Part shown: positions 46,779 through 56,759 of the stretch, piece by piece | Position numbering within the stretch: position 1 is the stretch's first letter | How the letters are laid out: every line of letters starts with the position of its first letter | Source: Prototheca cutis | Lineage: Eukaryota; Chlorophyta; Trebouxiophyceae; Chlorellales; Chlorellaceae | Length of the DNA stretch: 64,000 nt | Assembly (NCBI GenBank): GCA_002897115.2 | Contig: BCIH01000004.1 | Coordinates: forward strand, 1,534,031 to 1,598,030 | Reading direction: 5' to 3' | Position numbers and translations under genes: made by a program | The notes under the pieces: generated by a model | Told to the model about the DNA's origin: nothing | Database searches by the model: none | The model's input: only the letters and a program-made list of their open reading frames with translations

Positions 46779-48487
46779 AACGCTGTACGGCCGTGGATTT
46801 TTCCAGGTCGCTTCTGGGCGCACAGGTTCAGAACAACTCGCCCATTCAATCATATTCAGGGCACTCATTGTATTCTTTCTGTGGAGCAGCGACGCCGGAG
46901 GCCTCCGGCGCGGTGGCTCAGCCAAATGCATGGAGCGGTCGATACGCTATGCTTGACCGAGTGTTTTCTGCGACGCTTGCCCCCGGCATGCTTGTTTTCA
47001 TTCACACGACTCCTTGCTCTGGCCTTGCCCTTGTGGGCTGGGGTAGGAATTTTCTGCTCTTGCATGTCTGGAAATTCCAACAATGATGCTGCCGTGGTTG
47101 ACGCGAGATGCCTAAATCCAGTTGCCTGCTGCAGAACGATCACACAGCATCCAATAGATGATGTGAGTACAGAGCAAGTCCATTCTACCATGAAGGCCCC
47201 TCGTGCACAGCAGGCGGCTTGCCCCTTGGTCAGACACCCAACAGTCGGTCTCAGGACTCGGCAGGTCGTGGCCCGCTCTGTGAACACAAAAGTACCCGCA
47301 TTCCCAGCCAAAAGAACGAATAAAAACTTACAAAAAAGACAAAAGGGAATTCATGCGAAGCGAACACGCTACCACTGCGTCACAACCCCTAAGGATGTGT
47401 GCTGCATTTCTGCAGTCGAAGGTCCTTGAATGCGTTGGAGTTGCGAGGATTTGAACCCCGGACTTTTCGCAAGCTCTCGCATTTGGATGCAAATCGATGC
47501 AAATTAGATTTATTTATACCAGCGAACGGCGCCCTGCCATCATGGTTTCAGAAATACGAGCTGCTTTCTCTAAAAGGAGACACTTATAACCGGGAATGAA
47601 ACACCCTCCTAATACTACAGCAGATGTCCCGTGTGGGTTGGGGAATCATGTGCAGCACTCGTGGGCAGCGTACCCAGTATCGCCACACATGCGAGCTGTG
47701 ATTACAGCTAGAACCCCATGCATTCTATGATGGCCTTGTCGATTGGGTACATCAGAATTTCCAAATGCGCTCGATGGGATCAGAATGAACGAGCAAGGTG
47801 CAGATGCCGATGTCACGGCTACGGTGCCCTGACCACGTCTGGCAAAGGAAAGTAGGCGTTTCCACCGCGGCGCTTCCACCAGAATCACACGCTTGTCTGC
47901 CCTTCATAGGGATTGATATGGAGCAAGTGTACGGAGGCTTGGAGGATGGCGTTGCAAGACATCCACGAGCTCTGCGTGCCCTGCCGCTCGTCTGTCATGC
48001 GTGCATGCCCAGCCAGGCCATTCACCAGCCAATGCACCAGCAGAGAGGTCTAAAGCATGAATGATGCCCATCGATCATTCACACATGCACTGCGTACAGT
48101 GCGACGTCTTTGCAAATTTTGGGCCCGCATCCAGAGTCTACACAGATTCTCCCCTCAAGCTCAAAGGTGCCCAGGCATCACCAGCTCGAGGAGAATGTCT
48201 GCAACTGTCTGCGGGGCAGACAACTATGATGATGATGGGACAATAGGGGAGCGAAGAAACTGAGCAGTGTGTCACGGCCCCCCGCTAGCCAGATGAGCAG
48301 TGGCCATCCCAGTGCTGCATCCGCATTCTCTGCTTTCCCGCCACACGACATCGAGTGTGTGTAAACCCGAGCGGAGCCCCGCACTGCGCTCCTCCTCAGA
48401 TTGAGGCCTCACCCCAAGCCAGCCAGCTCGGTAAACTGCACGTCCCGAGGGACCTTGTTGTAACTGAGTTGCCGAGAGGTCGGCAAG
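46779..48487. other. Largest intergenic stretch (1.7 kb)
   Basis: No gene is supported in this 1.7-kb region between the Barentsz and complex I genes. It is less GC-rich than the surroundings. ORFs are short and unlike any family. It contains a tRNA-like 3' half near 47433. The 3' UTR of the Barentsz gene and the promoter of the complex I gene must lie here. Confidence 0.5.
47433..47482 (-). pseudogene. tRNA-like 3' half (possible tRNA fragment)
   Basis: On the minus strand a good T-arm is present: stem CGGGG, loop TTCAAAT, stem CCTCG, followed by CAACTCC and A, which looks like a tRNA 3' acceptor strand. Upstream, ATGCGAGAG resembles the 3' side of an anticodon stem of tRNA-Ala. I cannot find the matching 5' acceptor strand GGAGTTG or a D-arm within 200 nt, so it is not a complete tRNA gene. 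It may be a degenerate tRNA, a tRNA-derived SINE remnant, or chance. Confidence 0.35.
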
Positions 48488-51261
48488 ATGCAGCGGCTGC
48501 GGGCAGTGCAGCGTCTCTCCCGTTGGGGTCCCAACTGGGGGGGTGCACCCTGCCGTGCGATGGCCGCTCAGGCCGCACCTGCCCCCGCTGACGACATGAT
48601 TGAGGTGACAGTGGACGGAAAGCCCGTGAAGGTAGCCAAGGGCTCCAACGTCCTGCAGGCTTGCGACGCTGCTGGCGTGGACGTGCCACGGTGAGTGCCG
48701 TCGATCAGTTTGACGGGCCGTTTCCCCGGGCTGGAAATGTCAGGGGTTTGACGGGAGTGTGCTTGAACAAACTGGGAGGGTTCTCTGGCTCCGGCCTGAG
48801 CGTGTTGTCATCGCGCGACATCGCGGTCTGGGGCCCAGCACCGGCTAGGGGCCTCGGCTGGGAATTGGGGAGCCTGACTGGGTCCTTGGGTTGGGCCCGG
48901 AAACAGGTTCCTCTCGCTTCTAGCCGTGCGTTTTGTTAAATGCTGAACCCTCGTTCGTCGTGCTTCCCGGCCCTCAGGTTCTGCTACCACCAGCGCCTGT
49001 CCATTGCGGGCAACTGCCGCATGTGCCTGGTGGAGGTGGAGAAGAGCCCGAAGCCCGTGGCCTCCTGTGCCTTCCCCGCGGGCCCCGGCATGAACATCAA
49101 GACCAACACGCCGCTGGTTAAGAAGGCGCGCGAGGGTGTCATGGAGTTTCTGCTGATCAACCACCCGCTGGACTGCCCCATCTGTGACCAGGGAGGCGAG
49201 TGCGACCTGCAGGACCAGGTGCGTGTGTGTGTTGGGGGGGGATTGGGGGTTGCTGTAGTTCGGGTCGTCGTTGGTGTTCGAATGTTGTCACGGTTCATGT
49301 GTTGTTGCTGGCCGCTTCTACTCCCAGGCCTTTGAACCCACTACTACCTTCCGTCCCCGGCCCCCTTCAACTCGAATCCGCAGGCGATGCAGTTTGGTAG
49401 CGACCGTGGTCGTTTCACGGAGATGAAGCGTGCGGTTGTTGACAAGAACCTGGGGCCCCTGGTGAAGACGGTGATGACGCGGTGCATCCACTGCACGCGT
49501 TGCGTCCGCTTTGCCAAGGAGATTGCGGGCGTGGAGGACCTGGGCGTGACTGGCCGCGGCCGCGACTCTGAGATTGGGACGTACGTCGACCGCATGATGA
49601 CGAGCGAGCTGTCTGGCAACGTCATCGACCTGTGCCCCGTGGGCGCGCTGACGGCCAAGCCCCTGGCCTTCACCTTCCGTTCCTGGGAACTGTTCACGAC
49701 AGAGAGTGTGGACGTGAGCGACGCGCTGGGCTCCGCCATCCGCATCGACTCCCGCGGTACCGAGGTCCTGCGCATCACTCCCCGCCTCAACGACGCCATC
49801 AACGCCGAGTGGATCTCCGACCGTGCGCGCTTCCAGCTGGATGCGCTGCGTGTGCAGCGTCTGGCGGCGCCGCTGGTGCGTGGTGCCGGCGGTGAGCTCG
49901 TCCCCGCCACCTGGCCCGAGGCGCTGGCCGTCGCGGCCAAGGGCCTTGCCAGTGCTGCTGCCGCCGGCGGGCTCCGGGGCGTGGCGGGCAAGCTGGCCGA
50001 CGCCGAGTCGATCATCGCGCTCAAGGACCTGCTGGCGCAGCTGGGCTCGCGCAGCTTTGTCGCCGAGGGTTCCCTTGGCCGGGGCGGTCTGTCCGGTGCG
50101 GACCTGCGCGCGGGGTACACCTTCGGTCCGACATTTGGGGGTCTGGACGGGGCGGACAGCGTGCTGCTGATCGGCACCGACCCGCGGTCCGAGGCACCCG
50201 TGCTCAACGCGCGGCTGCGCGCCCTGGCCCTCGCGGGTGTGCCGTTTGCCTCCATCGGCGCCCCGCTCGACCTGACCTACCCCGTCCAGGAGCTGGGCCG
50301 CGATGTCGCGGCCGTCGACAAGGCCGCCAAGGGCGCCGTGGCGACGGCCCTGCGCAAGGCCGAGAGGCCCGTCGTCTTGGTGGGCGCTGGCGTGTTTGCG
50401 CGGCCCGACGCGCGCGCTGTGTTGGCGTCCATCACCAACCTCGCCTCTGCAGGTGAGGTCCAGCGCGAGGGCTGGAACGGCCTGGCGTTCCTGGGCGACG
50501 CCGCGGGCACGGCGGCGGCGCTGGACCTGGGCTTTGTCTCCGGCCCCGGCGCATCGACCTCTGCCCCGCGTGCGGTCTATCTGCTGGGCGCGGACGAGTT
50601 TGACGAGAGCACTGTCCCGGCCGACGCGTTTGTCGTCTACCAGGGCCACCACGGCGAGCGTGGCGCGGCCCGCGCCGATGTCGTCCTCCCGGGCGCGGCC
50701 TACACGGAAAAGTTTGGCACCTACGTCAATGCCGAGGGCCGCGCGCAGTCGACCAAGCGTGCGGTCGCCCCCCCCGGCGCCGCACGTGACGACTGGAAGA
50801 TCCTGCGCGCGCTCAGCGAGGTCATGGGCGAGGCACTGCCCTACGACACGCTCGACGGCGTGCGTGCACGTCTGGCCGAAGTCGCGCCCCACCTTGCCCG
50901 TCGGGGGGCCGTCGAGCCCGCGCTGGTCGTGCCGGCCGAGGCTGCGCAGGTAACATCAGGAGTCCCTTTTTTTGGGGGGGGGGGGGGGGGTTAGCATTGT
51001 TGTGGGTTCTGTTGTCTGAGATTGGCTAGAGGTTTTGTTTGCTGGCTTGTACAATTTGCGGCATCCAAGACCCCACCCATCCCGACACCCAATGCCCGAC
51101 AGGCCAGGGCGGAGGTTGGCAAGGCGTCCAAGGACGTGCTGGCCACCAGCGTGCCCAACTTTTACCAGACGGACGTGATCAGCCGTGCCAGCAAGACCAT
51201 GGCGCGCTGCGTCAAGGCACGGCAAAACCCTATCCCGGGCCTCGAAGCCGCGACGGCCTGA
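48488..51261 (+). CDS. NDUFS1: NADH:ubiquinone oxidoreductase 75-kDa subunit, mitochondrial complex I
   Basis: Four exons: 48488-48690, 48978-49218, 49384-50949 and 51103-51261 (722 aa, normal length). After a basic presequence ([13 protein letters not shown]) the iron-sulphur ligands appear in order: the [2Fe-2S] N1b site in [16 protein letters not shown] and ASCAFPAG, the N5 site in [17 protein letters not shown] (with its His), and the N4 site in [13 protein letters not shown] and DLCPVGALT. The large molybdopterin-oxidoreductase-like domain follows, without a cofactor, ending in [19 protein letters not shown]. It is the largest peripheral-arm subunit and carries electrons toward ubiquinone. 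The last intron contains a run of about 20 G. Confidence 0.97.
50973..50991. repeat. G homopolymer in NDUFS1 intron
   Basis: A run of roughly 20 G at the start of the last intron of the 75-kDa subunit gene, similar in kind to the much longer G tract in the LRR gene. Confidence 0.9.
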
Positions 51262-51944
51262 GTTTTGAGGCGGCAAGGGGGGCACGAATGGCAAGGACGC
51301 CTGCGGCTGGTGGATGGCTAGAGGCCTAGACGGGACGCATCTGGCGGGCATCTGCCCGTCCTCTCTGGGCGCCGCCAGCCCCCATGGATACGGCCAGCCA
51401 GTCATCCCGCCGTTCCGTTCAAATGAAGAAGAAGAAGACACCTGCAGCAAGCAGAATGGAACGCGCCCGACGTGCGTGAAGCAGAATGTTTGTCCGCTTT
51501 AAGCGTTTTTCGCAACACTTGTATGTCAACACACACACACGGCGAGCTGGAATTATTGTGGCAGTGGTTTCACTGCGGTGGGCAAGACTGTGCTGTTTGT
51601 TTTGGAGAAGGAATGAACAAATGAACGTTCTGGGGCCCAGTGGGCCCCCCCAAGAAAAAAAGAGAAACACCACCTATTCGGGCGGGGGGAGTTCTGCGGG
51701 TGTCGGAAGCCATGCCCACAAAAGCCGAGACAGGCCGGTCCAAAATCTAGGCTGCTTGTACCCGCGCACACAATTGAAGATTACGAGTCTTTTACTTGTC
51801 CACATTTTAAAGTGCACAGGCATGTCGTGTCACCCGCGCACCCCCTGACACCCGTGTCGGTTACGACAGCACCCACCTGGGACACCGCGCGGCAGCGCTG
51901 TCTGCGCAGCGACGGCCACTGCCAACAGGATACAGCGTTTGACA
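51262..51944. other. Intergenic region after NDUFS1
   Basis: 683 nt with no supported gene; a short (CA)n-like tract occurs near 51528-51540. It should contain the NDUFS1 3' UTR and the promoter of the next gene. Confidence 0.45.
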
Positions 51945-52776
51945 ATGACCTCATCGGCGTTGAAGTTGGCCCTGAATGTGTTGCTGGCGCTGGTCGTCGG
52001 GCGGGCCCATGGCGTGCCACAGGTAGATGGGCTGACCGTGCCTGGATGTGCGCATCCTCGCGCGCGATGGCGACCCGACCAGACGAACTCTATTCATCCT
52101 GCGCAGTATGGTTCGAGAAAGCTGGCAATGACTAGAGCCGAGGTTGGTGAAGACGCTGGGGGCGTGCTGCAGGCTGGCAGCCTGGCCGCAGGGAGCTCCC
52201 GCAAGCTGGCGTCTGCGGCCGTGACTGACGCCGATAACGCCTTCCAGTCTCGTGTTGAAGAACTTATGGGTGTTGGGAAGCAGTCCCACAAAGTGGTTAG
52301 TGCCCATCGCCGCCTTTTGCTCGTTGAGGACGTGGTGGGTACCGGTGATGGTGGTTGTTTAGGGCCTTGCAGAGTGGTATGCTGGGGGCAGTCTGGGTCA
52401 TTATCAGATGGGCCGTTGGATTGCATACATAGTGGTGTGATGCATGTGACTACCGACCTACCCATGGTGGCATCGTCCGCAGGAGGATGAGGAGCTGGCG
52501 ATGGCCGACGACGATGCTGAGGTTGGCTCTGCGCTGTCGGATGAGGAGAAGGAGACAGCCGATTCCGACGACGGCGCGCGTGCAACGGCCGCCGCGCAGG
52601 CCGCAGCCGATGCGCTCAATGCTGCCCGCGCGGCGGTGGTGGGTTCGGCCGAGGTCTCGGCCGGCGGTGCTGGGCTCGTGTGGAACGACGAAGGGCCGGA
52701 CATTGATGCCCTGGAGGTGCAAGTGGGCTGGGCGGGCACGGTGCCCCGTGGGACGCCCTACGAGGACAAGCGCTGA
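51945..52776 (+). CDS. Unknown protein with signal peptide and acidic C-terminal region
   Basis: Two exons: 51945-52295 and 52483-52776 (214 aa). The N-terminus is a good signal peptide or anchor (LKLALNVLLALVVGRAHG). The next part is polar with QSRVEELMGVGKQ. Exon 2 starts with a strongly acidic stretch (EDEELAMADDDAEVG), followed by an Ala-rich helix and the ending VWNDEGPDIDALEVQVGWAG with a basic tail (YEDKR). The join is in phase and both exons have coding-like composition. I do not recognise the family and see no cysteine pattern or catalytic motif. It may be a secreted or luminal protein; green-lineage restricted genes often look like this. Confidence 0.6.
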
Positions 52777-53446
52777 ATGCGGTGGCGCTTGGTAGGTGGC
52801 TGGGTGGGTGGGTACTTGGCAGATGGGTGTTGCGCTAAAAATTGCGCACACGACCGCTCCCAACTGCCGGGTCGTCGTCGTGCCCTAGCATTCCATCCAT
52901 CCATCCGCTCCTCCTCTTACCCTGCCCACCTTCTTCATACCGTTGCTGACTGAAAACTGCCTTCCTTCTTGGCTGCCCTGCTATTCTCCACACTGGGACC
53001 CTGACTGCAGCTGTGCACGATAGACGTGGTGTCTGGCACACCAGGGGACGGTACCCTCTGGAGGTCTGACCTCTGTGGCTGACACTGCCCCACTACCCTC
53101 TTTCCCCAACCCCTCAGTAAGGCTATGCCATGCTCCTTCCTCGTTGAGGCAGCTGGCCCAACGCCCTTAAACCACCGCATACGTATTCTCCACAGGACGC
53201 TTTCTTTCTTTCTTTCTTTCTTTCTTTCCCTGGCACTGACTGATACTGTCGAGGCATGCTCTGAGCCCGTGCAGTCGTTGATGCGCTTCACACCGTGCAA
53301 TGCCTCTCGTATTGGTGCATGGTCACCCACTCCCTGAAACACCCATACTCAATTCCTGTCAATCGCCTGTGGCGCTGCTTCCTTTTTTGCCTGGGATGTG
53401 TTCCGTGTTCTCCCACTGGAGGTCCCTGACGTAACAACGAGAGAGT
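52777..53446. other. Convergent 3' region with TTTC repeat
   Basis: 670 nt between the unknown gene and shikimate kinase, with no supported ORF. Confidence 0.5.
53202..53231. repeat. (TTTC)n microsatellite
   Basis: About seven tandem TTTC units in the intergenic region between the unknown gene and shikimate kinase. Confidence 0.93.
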
Positions 53447-54886
53447 CTAAGGAGCAGCAGCGGTCGGCCGGCCGAGGGCATCCGCCACGAGCCGGTCCCG
53501 CAGCAGGGTCAGTGTCCTCTGCACGACAGCTGGGATGGGAGCGCCTGCCTCGTCAGCGCCATCCAGCGGCACGACAATGTCTGCCTGTTCATACAGCGGC
53601 CCGCGATGGGCCATGAGGGCCTCCAGCCTGGCCGTCGTCGTGCGGATGTTCTCCTCCTCCTGCACGATGCCAGAGGCAAGCGGCATGGATTGTAAGCTAA
53701 GCAGGGCGATTGGCATTTATGTCTTGCAGGGAGCTCATGCCATCGTGGCTGCAGTCTCTCTGCCAACCCAGCCCAAGCTACAACCCAACTATTGAGCCGA
53801 TCTCAAGAGCATTGAAACCTCACCTCGGGGCTGCTGGCCAGCAGGGGCCGGGACGACGTTCCGTCCCGGACCACCCGCCGAGCCAGGAGCTCTGGCGTGC
53901 CCCTGAGCCAGAGGATGACGCCAGCATGCAGGGATGCCCAGTTAGAGGGGCGCAGCACTGCGCCACCGCCCGTGGCCACCACGCACTGCTTGTACGGCGC
54001 GAGCTCCTGGGGGATTGGGTGCTTTGATGGATCACCAAAGCTGCTCCGCGTTGCTGCTAGCACAGTGCCCAAAAGTTTCGTCGCTCGGCACATACATGTG
54101 CATGCATGCATGGGTCATCTCACCCTCGCTCCTGCCCACCTCGAGCACTTGCGTCTCCAAGTCCCGGAACACGCCCTCGCCAAATTCTTGGAAGATGTCC
54201 GCAATGCTCTTGCCCATCAGCTCCACCACCATGTCGTCTGAGTCAAAAAAAGTGTAGCCCAACACGCGGCACAGCTCCTTTCCCACCGCACTCTTGCCGC
54301 TGCGGATAAACGCGAGATGTGGGTGTGGGCGAGCAAGGTTAGCGGTTCGAGGGGCCAGCATTCGCAGTCGATGCAGCATTGCAGGTGGCGCATCTATGAA
54401 CCACTTTCACAGACAACCATATTCCACCCACCTGCCCATCATGCCGACGAGGAAGATGCTGGTCCCGCCAAGAAGCCCCGCCACCTCGTGTCCCAGCTCC
54501 TAAGGGGGTGAGCGGGTGGTGCGGGTGTGCATGAGGAGGAGATGATGACCAGGAGTCACTCATGGGCTCTCACAGGCGTATAACAACATTCCAATACCAA
54601 AACTCTACCCCGCAAAATGCAACAAACATACCTGAAGCATTCCCTCTTCTAAGTCTGCACCGATCTGCGCCGGCGCTCCCCCAGCCGAACGGCATCCAAC
54701 GTGCTGGGCCTGTGATGGCCAATTCAGCCGGATGTGGATGCTGCTTCCACGTTTTATGTTCCAAATGGGTGTACTCTGCCAACGAGTGGCTCGCAGCAGG
54801 CCGGGACGCTGCGAGGGTGCATGGCTGGGTGTGCTCACCAGCCGGCGGACCGGCGGTGGCCGCGATGACGCTGCAAAAGCGCTCAT
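53447..54886 (-). CDS. SK: Shikimate kinase, plastid-targeted
   Basis: Six minus-strand exons: 54886-54839, 54709-54632, 54499-54432, 54299-54140, 54006-53824 and 53659-53447 (249 aa). The leader MSAFAASSRPPPVRRL is Ser/Arg/Pro-rich, as in transit peptides. The core has the P-loop GMMGSGKSAVG built across an exon junction, FDSDDMVVELMGKSIADIF for shikimate binding, VFRDLETQVLEEL, the glycine-rich VVATGGGAVLR, and the lid region DGTSSRPLL. It phosphorylates shikimate with ATP in the plastid route to chorismate and aromatic amino acids. The lid is followed by EENIRTTTARLEALMAHRGP and YEQADIVV, as in authentic kinases and unlike the inactive SK-like paralogues. Exon 2 could start 6 nt later (54703) with no frame change. 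Confidence 0.93.
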
Positions 54887-55137
54887 TGTCGAGAAATCAG
54901 GTTGAGTGTGTTTCCATTACGTGTAACAACGACGAGTACTTGGCTGGCATGCCTCTTGCAGCATTGGGCGTTCACGGGCTAGCCGGGGCACGGGGCATGC
55001 GTGGGTTTCGTCTCGGAGCCTGGCAAGCCCCAACATGTACCCCGCGGCTCGGACACGTACTGTGCTTCCCTCACCGCATTCCATGGCCCAATATCGTTTT
55101 GGCAGTCTCGTAATTGCACGTCAGAATGCATTAGATA
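54887..55137. promoter_or_regulatory. Divergent region, shikimate kinase / flavin reductase
   Basis: 251 nt between divergent start codons, a compact candidate bidirectional promoter. No element is recognised. Confidence 0.35.
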
Positions 55138-56485
55138 ATGGATCGGCGTCACACAGAACTTGCACTGGCCGGTCTGGCCGGCGCGGCGATCAGTTGCTTT
55201 GGCACGCGGCTCGCCCGCAGAGTTTTGTCAAAGCACTGCGCGGGTCATGGAACGGGCTGCGCTGGCCAGCCGCAGTCCCTGACCCTGCGCGATACGGCTC
55301 CACACCCCGGCTGGCAGCCCGGCGAGCCGCTGCCGCCTCCCTTTGGCGAGGAGTATCATGCTGTGGACCCCTCCTCCACCCCTGCCTCCGTGCTCTACCC
55401 CCTGGTCATTTCCTCCGTTGTCCCCCGGCCCATTGCCTTTGTCTCAACTGTGAATGCCGCGGGCACAGTGGGCAATCTGGCCCCCTACTCCTACTTCAAC
55501 GCCGTGGCGCACGACCCACCGATGCTGGCCATAGGCTTTTGCGCCAGCAGCATCCGCGAGCACCACCGCAAGGACAGCCTCGTCAACATCCTCGAGACTG
55601 GGTGGGTTTGTGGGGTGGTGGGGGTCGGTGTGAATGGATGAGCTCAGCGACCGCAGGAGCGGAACTGGCTTCAGCGCCGACGGCCACTGACCCCAAGCCC
55701 GCAATTCAAACCCTGCCATCGTAAACACAGGGAGCTTGTTGTGAACATCATCAGTGAGTGGTTTGTGGAGGCGGCCAATCACTGCTGCGGCAACTTTGAC
55801 TACGGCGAGAACGAGTTTGACCTGTCGGGCCTGCACCGCATGCCCAGCGTCAAGGTCCGTTGTGTTGGGGCGAATGGATGTGCCCTGCTTGAGCCAGTTG
55901 TGAGGAGCGCACACCGGGGTCACACTCCCCTGTTCAAACAACCCTTACTCCAGGTCAAGCCGCCGCGGGTGCGGGAGTCGGCTGTGCAGATGGAGTGCAA
56001 GGTGCGGCACACCTATGAGGTGAAGAATGCCGCCGGTGCTGTGAGCGCAACCGTGGTGCTCGCCGAAGTCGTGCTCATGCACGTGGCAGACGGCGTATCA
56101 GGTGCGGTTGTTTGCCTTATTTTTTTTGGGTTTGTGGGGGTTCTGGGGGAAGAGGGTTACGTCTGTGTGTGCACTTGATTTCCCGCCGATCCCTGTGTGG
56201 GTGCATGTGCTGCTAAGGCCGCATGAGGTTGGGATGTGCGGGGTGCCGCAAGGCCGCACAGACCCTTCCCATCCAATCTCCCCCCCCCTCTCCAATTCCC
56301 GCATTAAAAAACACGCAGGCAAGTCCCCCAGCGGCAAGCTGGTCGTAGACCTGGCCAAATATGCACCTATTTCGCGCCTGGGAGGGAACACGTATGGCCG
56401 CGTGCGGGGCGCCTTCGACCTCCCCCGGCCCGACAGGAGCCCCGCCTCCAACAAGGAGCTGCAGTACAGCAGCAAGCCCGAGTAA
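55138..56485 (+). CDS. Flavin reductase-like domain protein (FMN-binding split barrel)
   Basis: Four exons: 55138-55601, 55731-55854, 55954-56101 and 56319-56485 (300 aa). After a variable N-terminus the split barrel begins at YPLVISSVVPRPIAFVSTVN, with NLAPYSYFNAVAHDPPMLAI, KDSLVNILETGELVVNII, and a segment with MECKVRHTYEV. The last exon has DLAKYAPISRLGGNTYGRVR, typical of this flavoprotein family (COG1853/DIM6-NTAB). It should bind FMN and may reduce flavins with NAD(P)H, but the physiological partner is unknown. A hydrophobic N-terminal stretch (LALAGLAGAAISCFG) could target it to an organelle or membrane. Confidence 0.9.
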
Positions 56486-56759
56486 GCGGGGAGGGCGACG
56501 GTTCCCATATGCGCTAGAGCGACCTCACGCAAATTTTGACTCGAGAATGAGACAACACAAGGTCTCTCGTCGCCCAATACTGGTGGTGCTCCTATTTTTG
56601 GCTGTATTGAGAATGGACGAGGCAACTGATGCAGCAGAAGGGCAGTGATCATGAGGGGTTGCATGCGTTTCTGGGAGGTACTGCGCCGGCAGGGGGCCCC
56701 GATCTTTCCAGAAGAGTTGACCCTTGCCAAGGTCCCAGTGATAAGGAGGGACAACTGCG
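56486..56759. other. Convergent 3' region
   Basis: 274 nt between the flavin reductase-like gene and RMC1. No feature seen. Confidence 0.45.

Noticed and set aside
49318..50892. 524-aa minus-strand ORF opposite NDUFS1
   Set aside because: It is the mirror of the long GC-rich NDUFS1 exon; the plus strand encodes all conserved complex I motifs, and the mirror has Arg/Gly/Ala/His-rich composition typical of antisense frames.
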